DNA of 64,000 bases, from the NCBI GenBank assembly GCA_045654205.1, contig JAZOMZ010000011.1:186001-250000 (forward strand), read 5' to 3'. This document shows positions 18,256-28,480 of this stretch, in pieces (the first letter of the stretch is position 1; every line of letters begins with the position of its first letter). The notes under the pieces were generated by a model. The model was not told the DNA's origin, ran no database searches, and saw only the letters and a list, made by a program, of their open reading frames with translations. The stretch comes from Enterocola sp045654205. Its GTDB lineage: Bacteria; Bacteroidota; Bacteroidia; Bacteroidales; Paludibacteraceae. The translations under genes and the position numbers were made by a program.

Positions 18256-18294
18256 AAAAATCCCCATTTCTGCTCTAGAAATGAGGATTTTATG
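18247..18294 (-). terminator. Terminator of 2605-aa gene
   Basis: On the minus strand AAAATCCTCATTTCT, a short loop, AGAAATGGGGATTTT and a run of T. This separates the two giant genes into different transcripts. Confidence 0.85.
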
Positions 18295-18376
18295 TTTAAA
18301 TGTTAAAATTTATAAGTTTTTTTTGCACAACGTTTGCAGAAATGTGCAACTGCACTAGTACAAAACCCACTTAAAA

Positions 18377-21300
18377 TTAATCAACATTGACGATTTCTAT
18401 TGTTCCTTTCTTCACTTCACCATTTGGAAGTTGAACTGAATAATAGTAAACACCTGGCACTGCGATATTTTCACTCTCGTTCATTGTACCGTTGATAGTA
18501 CCGTCCCAACCGTCTGGACCTTCAAATATTTTAGTATAGAAACGGTTGAATACTATGATTGGCATACCTTTGGCAAAATCATCGTTTTTACCATTAGCAT
18601 TGTGAGGTGTAAAGGCTGTTGGCCATAGAACTTCGATAGATACATCTTGAGATTTAGAATCACAACGGTTAGTTGCAGTTACCTCAAATTTTGTATCAAT
18701 ATATAGGTTTGTTGAATATTCTAGACCATCTACAGCAATTTCGTTACCATTTGCAAGCCATGTATATGTTTCTGCCTCGCCGCTATCTGCGTCTGGAACA
18801 ATAGTTACTACTGTTTCATTGCCACCTATAAGCATACTGGTTTGAGATGCTGTTAGGGTGAAATCGACATTCTTAGCGAAGTCTACTGCAAATGAAACTT
18901 TTTCACTTTCACATCCATTTGCAGAAACACCTGTAACATAATAGTCTGTGTTAGCATCTGCAGAAGAAGCATCATATAAGTCTTCGATTTCTTCTCCAGA
19001 TTCATCGTAGAATTTGTATGTAACGCCAGATGTATTAGGTAGTAAACTACTTAATGTTGTTTCTGTTAATGTATCAGAAGGACATAGATTATATACAGAT
19101 TCAATGTTTAAAACAGGAGTGCTCACATTTTCTGTAACTGTTACTTTAGCCTTATCAACTTCGTTTAAACAACCATTTGGAGATTTTACAATCAATGTAT
19201 ATTCCATAGGAGATGTTGCCAATGGTGTTTTAGCTACAGTAGAAGATGTAGTAGAACCATCGCTCCATAGATAAGTAAACTCACCTTCTGGATAATCTTC
19301 TGCATATTGATCTGCATTTGTAATTGTTCCTTCCAATGTAATTTCATTATTTGCACATGTCAATTCTATTGTAGGAATTATATTGCCTGTAACAGGATCT
19401 GTAATGTAAGATTCGATAGAAACTTCTGGTTTCACTATGTTTTGTTCAATAGTTTCAGTAGCAACATCAGAAATACAACCATTTTCGCCTTTTACTTGCA
19501 AGGTATATGCACCTGGATTATTTATCAAAGTTGTGTTATTATCACTTCCACTACTCCAGATATATTCTACTATAGTTTCTTTATTATTTGTTAAATCGGC
19601 TTCCAACTTAATATTTTGTTGATAACAGTCCAATCTTTCTGGTATAGTACCGTCTGCAGTCTCTGATATTTTAATATCAACTACTGGTTTCACAAAGTCT
19701 TCTGTCACTTTAACAGTCTTAGCTTCTACTGATTGACAATTTGCGTTTTCTGAATATCCGTAAACAGTATATTCTGTAACTAGACTTGACACTTCAGGGT
19801 CTGTTTGTTGGAGTGCCAATGTAGATCCAGATTTTGTTTGTGTTGCACCTGTTTGGTCTAAATAAGACCATTCGTATTTATATGCTCCAGAAGCAGTAAT
19901 TGTTGCAGTTGAAGTTGTACAATTTAGTGTCACATCTGTTGCAGATAATGTTAATTCTGGCAATTCTTCTACTGTTAAAGTTACGCTATTATTTGAAATA
20001 GTTTCTGCAGAACAATTTGCATCAGACAAATCTGTAATCACATATTCTTTTGCATCAGAAATAGTCATTGACCATTCGTTTGCATCACTTGTTTTTTCTT
20101 CTCCATTTATTTTGAATGTGAATGGAGATGTTCCAGTAAATGTTGCTTTTAGATTTGTTGATTCTCCTTCACAAATAATATCATCAGAATCTTCTATTTC
20201 GAATGATACCAATTCTGGACGAGGATTTACTGTTACTGTAACAAATTCTGTTCCATTCAAGTAAGCAGAACAATTATTAATATCTGTTACTGAGACCAAT
20301 TTGTATGTAGTAGTACTTGACAAAGACTCAGCAATATTTAATGTAGTTTCACTAGTCTTTTGGGTTATATCTGCTGTTCCATTATTATAAACTACAGTAA
20401 ATTCTGGGATTCCTTCCAATGTTATATTAACATTAGATGTTTCTCCACTACATAGAGGTGATAAACCAGAAATAGAAGCTTTTACTGGTTTATAAATTTC
20501 TATTGTAATAGGAGTTGGAGTGGTGCTTTCGCATTTTCCTGTTTCGGTATTTGTTATATAATATGTGTGAGATGCGAATTCCAAAGATGTATCAAATGCA
20601 GGCTCTGATGTTAATGCTGTATATGTGCCATCAGCATTTTTATCAAAATATTTCAATCCATCTTGATTTGAGATAACAAAGTCTGACAAGAACATTGTAC
20701 TAGAAGACTCTGTTGGACACATTATATAATTATCTGATATCTCTACATTATCAGAAATCTCTTTAACTACTAATTCTTCTGTATCTTTTGCAGGGCTTTC
20801 TGCATATGAAGCATATGAAACTCCATTTGATCCTGACACATAAATTTTCAACTCTTCAGATGCCTGTGCAGAGAATTTAATAGTAAGTGTTGCTGTTGCT
20901 TTTGATGTAAATGTTGGTATTGTCCATACACCTACAGAGTAATTTGATACTATATCTCCAGATGTAGAAGATGTTACAGATGCTTGAGCGTTAGGTCCTT
21001 GTAGAGATAAAACTACATTACTTAAATCTGAACCACCATTGTTGGTAATAGTAGCTGTTAATGTTATTTCATCTTCAAAACATGGATTTGAATTATCTAG
21101 ATCGAATGTCAAAGTAAAATCTGCACAATCTTTTACACTTAATGTGGTATAATCTACTTTGGTTGTTCCACATTCGTTTGTTGCTGTATATGTAATTGTT
21201 TTACCATCGTGAACATCTGTTGACAATGCATCGATTGGTGATGTTATAGAAGATGTTTCCAACAACCAACCTTGTGATGAAATAGTTGAATTATTTTCTT

Positions 21301-24300
21301 TTGTTGTTACAGTTGGTAAATCCAATTCTGTTCCTGCACACAATTCTCCAAGATCAACTTCTGTTAAATTAATAGTTGGTTTATCCTTCACTTTAAATGT
21401 AACTTCGTTTGATTTGGTTTCGCCACCACAAGAACTATTTGCTTTGTATTGAAGAGTATAAGCTTCATCTTTGTAAACCAAGTCTGCACCATTATATTCT
21501 TCACCATCTAAATACCACTTACCACCAGAAACTGTTGATCCATTATAGTTTATTGTTGGAGCTTGTAGTTGTAGACGGTCTTGTATACAAAGATCTGCTG
21601 GAGCTGTGATAGTAATATTTGCTTGAGCTTTAACAGTTATTGCAAAACTATTGGTAGATTCAATTATTCCACCACAAGAACTTGTTGCTTTGTATTTTAA
21701 TATAGCTCCATTTTTTTCATAAGGCACAGGTGAACCTTCTGTATAAATAGCATCATCCAAATACCAATTACCATTGGTAACAGTAGAACCATTAGTAACA
21801 ATTGTAACCTTATTTGTTAAATCCAAAGGATCACCAGCACAAATAGGCTCTGGAGCCGAGATTGAGATTTCTGCTTTATCATTAACTACAACTTTTGCAT
21901 TGCCTGTAAGTGTTGCCTTACAAGAATTTCCATCAATTACTTCTTTTAGAGAATAGGTTGTTGTTTCAGTTGGATAAACTGGTACACTGATTTCACTATC
22001 AGAAATTTTATTTAATGTCTTATCTGTTTCTGTACCATCTACATTTGCTGCATATGTAACAGTATATCTAGGAGTACCAGACAATTTAATTGTTAAATAA
22101 GCAGATTTCCCATTACAGATTGTCGCATCACCAGTAAGTTTGGCGGTTGGTTGAGGATAAACTAAAATATCAAGTTTTGTTCTTTCACTTTCGCATTCTC
22201 CAGTCTTTGTATTTGTAACCCAATATGATGTAGTTCCTACTGCGTTTTTATCAGCTTGAGTTTTGCTTGATAATCCATCTTCTGTTGTATAGAATACTAG
22301 ACTAGATTTATCCGAAGTAACTTGTTCTGCAAGATTCAACATACCTACTTCTGGACAAGCCGCATAGTTTGTAACAGAAGGCTTAGCAGTAATTCCTTTA
22401 ACTGTAATGTTCTCGGTGTCTTTGGCTTGAGTTGTAGTTTCTGTGTATGTAGTAGAACCAGATTTGCTGATATAAGCAACTGATACCACATCTTTTACAA
22501 CTGTTGTGCCTTTTAATATAATAGTTAACGTAACGCTATCACCTTTTCTTAAGCTTGCAATTGTCCAAGTACCTGCTACGTGATTATAAGTAGTTGAAGA
22601 AGACGATACGAAGTATTGATTTGCAATATTTGAAATATTTACTGTTACATTTGTAGCATCAATATCAGAGTTGTTTGATAGAGTTAATTTTAACTCAATT
22701 TGATCTTCTTTACAAACTACATTATTATCAGAAGTATATACAAGTTCAAATGAAGAACAGTCATTTACTGTAACTTTAGACACTGCACTTGTTATACTAG
22801 AACATACTTCTGGATTTTGAGAAACAACTACTTTGTATTGTTTTTTGTCTCCCATTGCAAAATTGCCTGTGGTATAAGTGTTAGAGTTTGTTCCTACTTT
22901 GTTAAATGAAGCACCATTGTCTGTAGATTGGAACCATTGATATTTAATATCATCCCCTTCTGCACCAATGGTGTATGTAATTTTCTTATCGGCACAAACA
23001 CTTTCGTCATTTAAGTTTGATGTAATACTTAAACGTTTAACATCAATTACAACATCATCTACCAAACCAGATGTAGACTTGCTAACACAACCATTAACAT
23101 CTTCTACTTGAGTAAATTTGTAAGTAGTTTTTGTTGTTGGTTGTAGTGTATAAGTACCTGTTGCAGAAAGATTCGAAGGAGTAATAGTTTCAGTTACTCC
23201 ACCATCTTCTGTTCTTTGTACAGACAAGATATATGGAGCTTTACCTCCCTCAAATTTGTATGTTAATGTAGCTTTAGAATTATTTTCTGTGCCACAAATT
23301 GAATTTTTATCTGTTGTTGCTAATGTTAATTTTGGTAGTTCAAGTACTGTTACTGAAATTTCTGTTGCTGCACTTGTACAACCATTAATTGTTTGAGTAG
23401 CATAATATTTTTTGCCTGTTACTACTTCTGAAGCAGAGAATGTAGTAACTTGGTTGGTCAATGCTGCATCTGAATAGAATTTTAGGTTTGTACCAGAGAA
23501 TAAAGTACTTAACTGAACATTACCACTTGTAGCACATTCTTTGTATTCTGCTCTTGTTAAGTTTGGAAGTGCAGTTGTTTTAACAGTCAACATAGCAGAA
23601 TTACTTTCTTGTTGCTCACATTTACCTCCATCTTTGCTTACAACTACACGATAATATTTGTTATTATCATTAGTTGTAGTAGCAGAAATGGTGTATGTAG
23701 AAGCTGTTGCACCAGAAATATTATTCCAATTGCTATTATCTGAACTTACTTGCCATTGATATTTATCTACACCAGATGCAACTACAGAGAATGTTGCTCC
23801 TGCACCCACACAAACAGAAGTTGATGCAGGGTGAGTTGTAATTTTGATTTCTTCTACATTTACAGTAACAGTATTATTGCTAGTAGGTGTTGAGTAACAA
23901 CCTTTAGCATCCATTACTTTAGTTAATGTATATGTAGTTGTAGAAGTAGGATTTATAGCAAACAAATATGGAGAAGTGGTTGCTGTATAATTTGTTCCAC
24001 CAATAGTTAAAGTATAATTTGGAGAACCATTTGAGATTATAACATTTGTTCCTGTTGTTATACTTCCTTTACAGATATTTTCACTTGCAACTGCAAATTT
24101 TGCAGTTGGAATAGAATTTACTGTAATGTCACTTGATGCTTTAACAAGGGCAGACGCAGAATCCCATGTTAGGTCAAATGTTTTTGCAATATAAGATTTA
24201 ATAGATTTAATTTGAGAAGCAGTAATTGCAGCTGTAGATTTTAAATCTAATGTTAAAGTTTTAGAAGCATTTGCAGCTAAGTCAAACTCTGCAAAACCAG

Positions 24301-26194
24301 TAAATACCGTGGTTGTTCCTGCATTGTAAGCAGTTACACCTTCTGGAATCTCAACTGCCACTTTCACTCCAGTCACTGCCACATTAAGTGGGTTTGTTAC
24401 TTTAAGTGTAAGAGTATTTTTATCTACCCCATCAGCACAGATACTTCCATCTGACAAGTTAGAAATTAATCCTAAGTTTGTAACATTAGCTGTTACGGTA
24501 TTGGTAATAGCATACATACCGCAAGCAGAAGGGTTACCTTGACTTGCAATATTTATTGCCTCTTCTGCTGTATTTGCAATAATTACACGATACAAAGTAG
24601 GATTTGCTTCTGGAATTACTTCTAATTCTGTTTTGTTTACTTCTGGCTGGCCAATAGGCATCCAACCTGCTTTATTAGATTGATATTGCCATAAGTAATA
24701 TGGATTTTCCATTACACCACTAATGATAGAAGCAGTAAGAGTTTCCTTTTGTCCAGGAATAATAGTAAATTTTTCTGTACCATTTGAGCAAACTAAATTT
24801 GCTTGTGGAGTACAAACACTAAATGTAACGTCGTCAAGTAGTAAGTCATTACCACAACCTTCTGCTGCTAAGTTTAATAATTTCAAAGTAACCTTACTTG
24901 CAGACTTTGAATTAAACATTACCGCAATTTTTTCCCATTTACCTTCTTCAAGTGGAATATAATCTGTTGTATAACGAGATAATTCTTCGTTTGATGTAGC
25001 GTCGTAAAGAATGAATCTTACTTTTGCTTTTACATCACAACCTCTACCACTAGCTGTAGCAGATGCTATATATGCAGAGAAGTTTATAAATGTATTTTGG
25101 CATACATCTACAGTAGATTCATATAAGATATCTGTCTGACTTTTACCATCTCTACAGTTGTAGAACAACATACCACCATTAGTATCACCCTCGGTATGAT
25201 CTTGTATATTTTGATACCATTGACTATCATTACATTCACAGGCATGAGTATCACCTTGAGCCTGTTCTCCACAACCTGCATAAAAAGGATTTGCTAGTAC
25301 TGCATAGTAACCTGCGTCCTTAATTGCTGTACATGAAGTGGTCATTGCTGTGTATGAAGAAGTAGGAACTTTTGCTGTGAAGCCAGTACCAGATTTTGAA
25401 TATGAAGTTCTATCCTTAATATCAGAGAATGTTCCAAAGTCTTCTGTAAAGATTATTCTAGTGTTTGATGCGTCACACTGAAGAGCCTCTAGATAGCTAT
25501 CTTGTCCGTCATCTTCACCTGTATCTCCAGAAGACTCCAACACCATATAGATTTCATTTGATGCTTGTTTGTAGTAGAAACTATAGGTACCAGTAACTGA
25601 AATTATGATGTTATTATCATCTCCACCAGTTCCTCTAGTGCAAAAATCGGCTTTATCACCACTTTTAACTTGGTCATAACCTGCCCAAACATTAGCTGCA
25701 TAGTTAATTTTTAATTGGGTATCTGCTGTTAATTGAACATTTTTAAGTTCAAATTGGTCACCATTTTTTGTCATTTGTTTACCTGTACCCCAAGTATCAA
25801 ATGAACCTTTAAGGTAAGCATCCAATGCAGCTGTTATTTCAGTTGCAGTAACTGTAATAACACTACCGTTAAACGAAATGGTAACATCAGCATTTTTAGT
25901 TAGTTTAACTGAAATATTATCTCCATTGTTGCAACTGTTCTTTGTCACAACACCTGATACATTCACTGTTGTACCACAAGCCCATTGTTTATTCCAATTG
26001 GCTTGTTCTGAGATTTTAAATTGATAATCTCCTGCAGTTTGTGCATAATAGGTATATTGATTGTTACCCATCTCTCTATGGTTCCAATCACCACCCCAAC
26101 CTGCAATGTAATACGCACTTACCTGCATTGGCATTATAAAACCAAGCAGAGCGAACCACAATATTAGAATTGATTTCTTAAATGATTTTTTCAT
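18377..26194 (-). CDS. Giant T9SS type B sorted repeat protein, 2605 aa
   Basis: A signal peptide covers residues 1-27 (ends MQVSAYY). Two N-terminal beta modules (starting YYIAGWGGDWNHREMGNNQY and YLKGSFDTWGTGKQM) resemble SusE/SusF-like starch-binding or Ig modules. A cysteine-bearing jelly-roll-like region (about 235-460) precedes about 2000 residues of Ig/PKD-like repeats. Recurring elements include 'NSSCGG' followed by SN-V-F, 'TVNVEEIKITTHPASTSVCV' and 'CESERTKLDI'-type segments. The protein ends in a type B sorting domain (WPTAFTPHNANGKNDDFAKG, FNRFYTKIFEGPDGWDGTIN, PGVYYYSVQLPNGEVKKGTI). It is a likely surface adhesin or fibre exported by the type IX system. The repeats make the gene prone to recombination and to assembly errors. 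Confidence 0.87.
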   Translation of the reverse strand: MKKSFKKSILILWFALLGFIMPMQVSAYYIAGWGGDWNHREMGNNQYTYYAQTAGDYQFKISEQANWNKQWACGTTVNVSGVVTKNSCNNGDNISVKLTKNADVTISFNGSVITVTATEITAALDAYLKGSFDTWGTGKQMTKNGDQFELKNVQLTADTQLKINYAANVWAGYDQVKSGDKADFCTRGTGGDDNNIIISVTGTYSFYYKQASNEIYMVLESSGDTGEDDGQDSYLEALQCDASNTRIIFTEDFGTFSDIKDRTSYSKSGTGFTAKVPTSSYTAMTTSCTAIKDAGYYAVLANPFYAGCGEQAQGDTHACECNDSQWYQNIQDHTEGDTNGGMLFYNCRDGKSQTDILYESTVDVCQNTFINFSAYIASATASGRGCDVKAKVRFILYDATSNEELSRYTTDYIPLEEGKWEKIAVMFNSKSASKVTLKLLNLAAEGCGNDLLLDDVTFSVCTPQANLVCSNGTEKFTIIPGQKETLTASIISGVMENPYYLWQYQSNKAGWMPIGQPEVNKTELEVIPEANPTLYRVIIANTAEEAINIASQGNPSACGMYAITNTVTANVTNLGLISNLSDGSICADGVDKNTLTLKVTNPLNVAVTGVKVAVEIPEGVTAYNAGTTTVFTGFAEFDLAANASKTLTLDLKSTAAITASQIKSIKSYIAKTFDLTWDSASALVKASSDITVNSIPTAKFAVASENICKGSITTGTNVIISNGSPNYTLTIGGTNYTATTSPYLFAINPTSTTTYTLTKVMDAKGCYSTPTSNNTVTVNVEEIKITTHPASTSVCVGAGATFSVVASGVDKYQWQVSSDNSNWNNISGATASTYTISATTTNDNNKYYRVVVSKDGGKCEQQESNSAMLTVKTTALPNLTRAEYKECATSGNVQLSTLFSGTNLKFYSDAALTNQVTTFSASEVVTGKKYYATQTINGCTSAATEISVTVLELPKLTLATTDKNSICGTENNSKATLTYKFEGGKAPYILSVQRTEDGGVTETITPSNLSATGTYTLQPTTKTTYKFTQVEDVNGCVSKSTSGLVDDVVIDVKRLSITSNLNDESVCADKKITYTIGAEGDDIKYQWFQSTDNGASFNKVGTNSNTYTTGNFAMGDKKQYKVVVSQNPEVCSSITSAVSKVTVNDCSSFELVYTSDNNVVCKEDQIELKLTLSNNSDIDATNVTVNISNIANQYFVSSSSTTYNHVAGTWTIASLRKGDSVTLTIILKGTTVVKDVVSVAYISKSGSTTYTETTTQAKDTENITVKGITAKPSVTNYAACPEVGMLNLAEQVTSDKSSLVFYTTEDGLSSKTQADKNAVGTTSYWVTNTKTGECESERTKLDILVYPQPTAKLTGDATICNGKSAYLTIKLSGTPRYTVTYAANVDGTETDKTLNKISDSEISVPVYPTETTTYSLKEVIDGNSCKATLTGNAKVVVNDKAEISISAPEPICAGDPLDLTNKVTIVTNGSTVTNGNWYLDDAIYTEGSPVPYEKNGAILKYKATSSCGGIIESTNSFAITVKAQANITITAPADLCIQDRLQLQAPTINYNGSTVSGGKWYLDGEEYNGADLVYKDEAYTLQYKANSSCGGETKSNEVTFKVKDKPTINLTEVDLGELCAGTELDLPTVTTKENNSTISSQGWLLETSSITSPIDALSTDVHDGKTITYTATNECGTTKVDYTTLSVKDCADFTLTFDLDNSNPCFEDEITLTATITNNGGSDLSNVVLSLQGPNAQASVTSSTSGDIVSNYSVGVWTIPTFTSKATATLTIKFSAQASEELKIYVSGSNGVSYASYAESPAKDTEELVVKEISDNVEISDNYIMCPTESSSTMFLSDFVISNQDGLKYFDKNADGTYTALTSEPAFDTSLEFASHTYYITNTETGKCESTTPTPITIEIYKPVKASISGLSPLCSGETSNVNITLEGIPEFTVVYNNGTADITQKTSETTLNIAESLSSTTTYKLVSVTDINNCSAYLNGTEFVTVTVNPRPELVSFEIEDSDDIICEGESTNLKATFTGTSPFTFKINGEEKTSDANEWSMTISDAKEYVITDLSDANCSAETISNNSVTLTVEELPELTLSATDVTLNCTTSTATITASGAYKYEWSYLDQTGATQTKSGSTLALQQTDPEVSSLVTEYTVYGYSENANCQSVEAKTVKVTEDFVKPVVDIKISETADGTIPERLDCYQQNIKLEADLTNNKETIVEYIWSSGSDNNTTLINNPGAYTLQVKGENGCISDVATETIEQNIVKPEVSIESYITDPVTGNIIPTIELTCANNEITLEGTITNADQYAEDYPEGEFTYLWSDGSTTSSTVAKTPLATSPMEYTLIVKSPNGCLNEVDKAKVTVTENVSTPVLNIESVYNLCPSDTLTETTLSSLLPNTSGVTYKFYDESGEEIEDLYDASSADANTDYYVTGVSANGCESEKVSFAVDFAKNVDFTLTASQTSMLIGGNETVVTIVPDADSGEAETYTWLANGNEIAVDGLEYSTNLYIDTKFEVTATNRCDSKSQDVSIEVLWPTAFTPHNANGKNDDFAKGMPIIVFNRFYTKIFEGPDGWDGTINGTMNESENIAVPGVYYYSVQLPNGEVKKGTIEIVNVD

Positions 26195-26256
26195 AAGTAT
26201 TTAATTTATTTTGTTTTATTTTCTTTCTATAAATGCAAACGTTTATGCTCAATTTG

Positions 26257-26264
26257 CAAATTTA
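26257..26264 (-). promoter_or_regulatory. -7 element of 2605-aa gene
   Basis: TAAATTTG on the minus strand fits TAnnTTTG, 62 bp before the ATG. This gene also has a long 5' UTR, like its neighbour. Confidence 0.45.
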
Positions 26265-26289
26265 AACTTTATTTACAAAAATCTGCATA

Positions 26290-26325
26290 AAAAAATCTCC
26301 ATTTCTGCTTAGAAACGGAGATTTT
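26290..26325 (-). terminator. Terminator of exonuclease gene
   Basis: On the minus strand AAAAATCTCCGTTTCT, a short loop, AGAAATGGAGATTTTTTT. It is closely similar in sequence to the terminator at 18247, so the two are probably related by duplication. Confidence 0.85.
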
Positions 26326-26382
26326 TATTTTAAATGTTAAAATACTGCACATTTCACAATCTTCTGTGCAATAGTATTTTCT

Positions 26383-27147
26383 TTACATTTTGCTCTTTAA
26401 CATAATGCGAGTAAATGCTTGTTTTGTTGTAAGAGGAAATTCTGCTTGTGTAATCCAACCAAAATAACCAGGGTCTTTTTTAAGGACCACTTCTGCAAGT
26501 TGGCCTTTGTATTTTCCGAAGTTGATTACTTCCTCACCTTTTTCGTTATACACCAAGTGACCTGCAAAGTCTACATTCTTGTTGTGTGAAGTATATTCAG
26601 ATAAATATGTCATATCATTTTCTAGGTCTGGATATTTATCTAGCTGACCTTTAAGAACCTCATAAGTAGCACGAGTATCAGCCATAGCATTATGAGCATT
26701 ATCCAAATCTTTTCCGCAATATAGTTTATACGCCGCTGTAAGAGTGCGTTGTTCTTTTTTATGGAAAATAGTTTGAACATCTATCTTTTTGCAACGTGAA
26801 AGGTCGATATCTGCACCTACTCTAAGAAATTCTTCTGCAAGAAGTGGAATGTCAAATCTATTTGAATTGAAACCAGCAATATCAGAACCTTTGAAATCTT
26901 TTACAAGCACACTTGCAAGTTCTTTAAAAGTAGGTTTGTCTGCCACATCTGCATCAGAAATACCATGAATAGCAGTTACTTCTGCAGGAATAGGCATCTC
27001 TGGATTTACTAAATAGTTTTTTTCTTCTTCTGTGCCGTTAGGATTTACTTTGATATATGCAATTTGCACAATTCTATCTTTGCAAACATCCAACCCTGTA
27101 GTCTCAAGATCGAAGAATATAATCGGATTCTTTAAATTTAAATTCAT
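26383..27147 (-). CDS. DnaQ-like 3'-5' exonuclease (DEDDh)
   Basis: 254 aa. The DEDDh motifs are complete: IIFFDLETTGLD (ExoI, Asp and Glu), GFNSNRFDIPLL (ExoII) and AHNAMADTRAT (ExoIII, His and Asp). TAIHGISDADVADKPTF lies between. The last 60 residues (VINFGKYKGQLAEVVLKKDP, GYFGWITQAEF) form a small C-terminal domain often found with this family in Bacteroidota (DUF3820-like). It is the proofreading epsilon type or a stand-alone DNase/RNase of that family. It is near dnaN, which fits a replication role, but a hairpin separates the two. Confidence 0.9.
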   Translation of the reverse strand: MNLNLKNPIIFFDLETTGLDVCKDRIVQIAYIKVNPNGTEEEKNYLVNPEMPIPAEVTAIHGISDADVADKPTFKELASVLVKDFKGSDIAGFNSNRFDIPLLAEEFLRVGADIDLSRCKKIDVQTIFHKKEQRTLTAAYKLYCGKDLDNAHNAMADTRATYEVLKGQLDKYPDLENDMTYLSEYTSHNKNVDFAGHLVYNEKGEEVINFGKYKGQLAEVVLKKDPGYFGWITQAEFPLTTKQAFTRIMLKSKM

Positions 27148-27178
27148 ATTAAATTATCTAGACGTTTAGTTGATTCTC

Positions 27179-27235
27179 CCTAAAGAATTAGTTTTAAAGG
27201 AGGGAGTTCAATGCTCCCTAAATAATTCTTTTAGG
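27179..27235 (-). terminator. Long imperfect hairpin after dnaN
   Basis: The outer arms CCTAAAGAATTA (27179-27190) and TAATTCTTTTAGG (27223-27235) pair with one bulge. An inner GGGAG/CTCCC pair (27202-27206 with 27214-27218) caps the structure. It lies 20 bp after the dnaN stop. No clear T-run follows, so termination is uncertain. Confidence 0.5.
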
Positions 27236-27254
27236 ATCATCATAAAATAGTTAT

Positions 27255-28373
27255 TTACAGTGTCATTGGGGTTAACAACATTGTCAACTCTGACCCCTCT
27301 GATTGTGTAACTGGTAACACTAAAATAGGTCTTGTAGCATCAAGCATTTTGATTTCTATTTCGCTAACTGAATTCATAGCACCTAGAATGGAAAGCATTA
27401 GGTTTGCATTTATACCAAATTCTAAACCATCACTGCCATTAAGTGTACATTCTACATTTTCTTCGCCAGAAGCAGAATAGTCTAGGTCTTGAGTTAGTAG
27501 GTGAATGTTATTTCCAGAAACAGAAACACGCACTAGGTGGCTTGCTGTAGCACAAGCAGCTACACGGTCTAGAGCAACTCTTAATACGTCTGTATTAACA
27601 AAGATAGACACTGGCATATCTCTAGGAATTACACTCTTGTAATTTGGATAATTACCTTCAACCAAACGACTGATTAATAGATAGTTTTCTGCTTGAACAT
27701 AAATGGTATTTGAATCGAAACTAATATTTAATTCACCATTACATTTTGATAGCATATACTTAAGAGCACCCGCTGTACGAGATGGAATGATAAGTCTGCT
27801 ATTTTCGTTTGCAGAAACTGAAGTATATTTCATCATAGAAAGTTTGTGAGCATCTGTTGCTACAAAATAAATACCATCATCGGTCACATCCATACAAACA
27901 CTCATCATAATAGGACGTAATTCGTCTGTACCAGCAGCAAACACTGTTCTAGCAATACCTTCTAGCATCATAGAACTTTCTACTTTTACTTCTCTTTTGT
28001 TTTCGCCAAGTTCTCTAGGATTTGGGAATTCTGAAGCAGAATTGCCTATATAATTGTACTTACCAGCAGAAGATTTAATTTCTAGTGAATAACTGCGTTC
28101 ATCAATTGTAAATAATAATGATTGGTTTCCAAATTTTGATAAGAAACTAAGTTGGTTTCCTAAAATTAAGAAACTTCCTTCACCTTCTGGCTCATCTACA
28201 TTCATTGTAGCTTTTAATGTTACATCACCATCTGAACCTGTAAGGGTTAACACATTTCCTACAAGGTCAAATTTTATAAAACTAAATACTGGTGTGATAG
28301 GTTTTGACGACATCACATGAAGGACTTGTTGAAGTCTTTCTGAAAATTCTGCTGAAGATACTGTAAATTTCAT
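27255..28373 (-). CDS. dnaN: DNA polymerase III subunit beta (sliding clamp)
   Basis: 372 aa from the ATG at 28373. An in-frame ATG 36 bp further upstream adds MSLIQTITKNQY, which does not belong to the family. The protein opens MKFTVSSAEFSERLQQVLHV, contains AGTDELRPIMMSVCMDV and VATDAHKLSMM in the middle clamp domain, and ends with the conserved LPVTQSEGSELTMLLTPMTL. It forms the ring that tethers polymerase III to DNA. It is not next to dnaA or recF, as is usual in Bacteroidota. Confidence 0.97.
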   Translation of the reverse strand: MKFTVSSAEFSERLQQVLHVMSSKPITPVFSFIKFDLVGNVLTLTGSDGDVTLKATMNVDEPEGEGSFLILGNQLSFLSKFGNQSLLFTIDERSYSLEIKSSAGKYNYIGNSASEFPNPRELGENKREVKVESSMMLEGIARTVFAAGTDELRPIMMSVCMDVTDDGIYFVATDAHKLSMMKYTSVSANENSRLIIPSRTAGALKYMLSKCNGELNISFDSNTIYVQAENYLLISRLVEGNYPNYKSVIPRDMPVSIFVNTDVLRVALDRVAACATASHLVRVSVSGNNIHLLTQDLDYSASGEENVECTLNGSDGLEFGINANLMLSILGAMNSVSEIEIKMLDATRPILVLPVTQSEGSELTMLLTPMTL

Positions 28374-28410
28374 ATATTGATTTTTTGTTATTGTTTGGAT
28401 TAATGACATC

Positions 28411-28438
28411 TGGGCCCTTCGACAAGCTCAGGGACCGA
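28411..28438. repeat. CTTCGACAAGCTCAG interspersed repeat
   Basis: Palindromic CCCT-TCGACAAGCTC-AGGG upstream of dnaN. It shares its loop (TCGACA(A/G)GCTC) with copies at 55600, 59421 and 59466. Confidence 0.65.
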
Positions 28439-28480
28439 TGTATTTAGTTATGCAAAAATATCATTTTTATATATAAATTC

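Noticed and set aside
18377..26194. Many plus-strand ORFs opposite the giant surface protein genes
   Set aside because: They are low-complexity antisense shadows of Thr/Ser-rich repeats with no start context or family resemblance.
28374..28409. Twelve extra residues before dnaN
   Set aside because: Beta clamps begin at MKF, and the extension matches nothing in the family.
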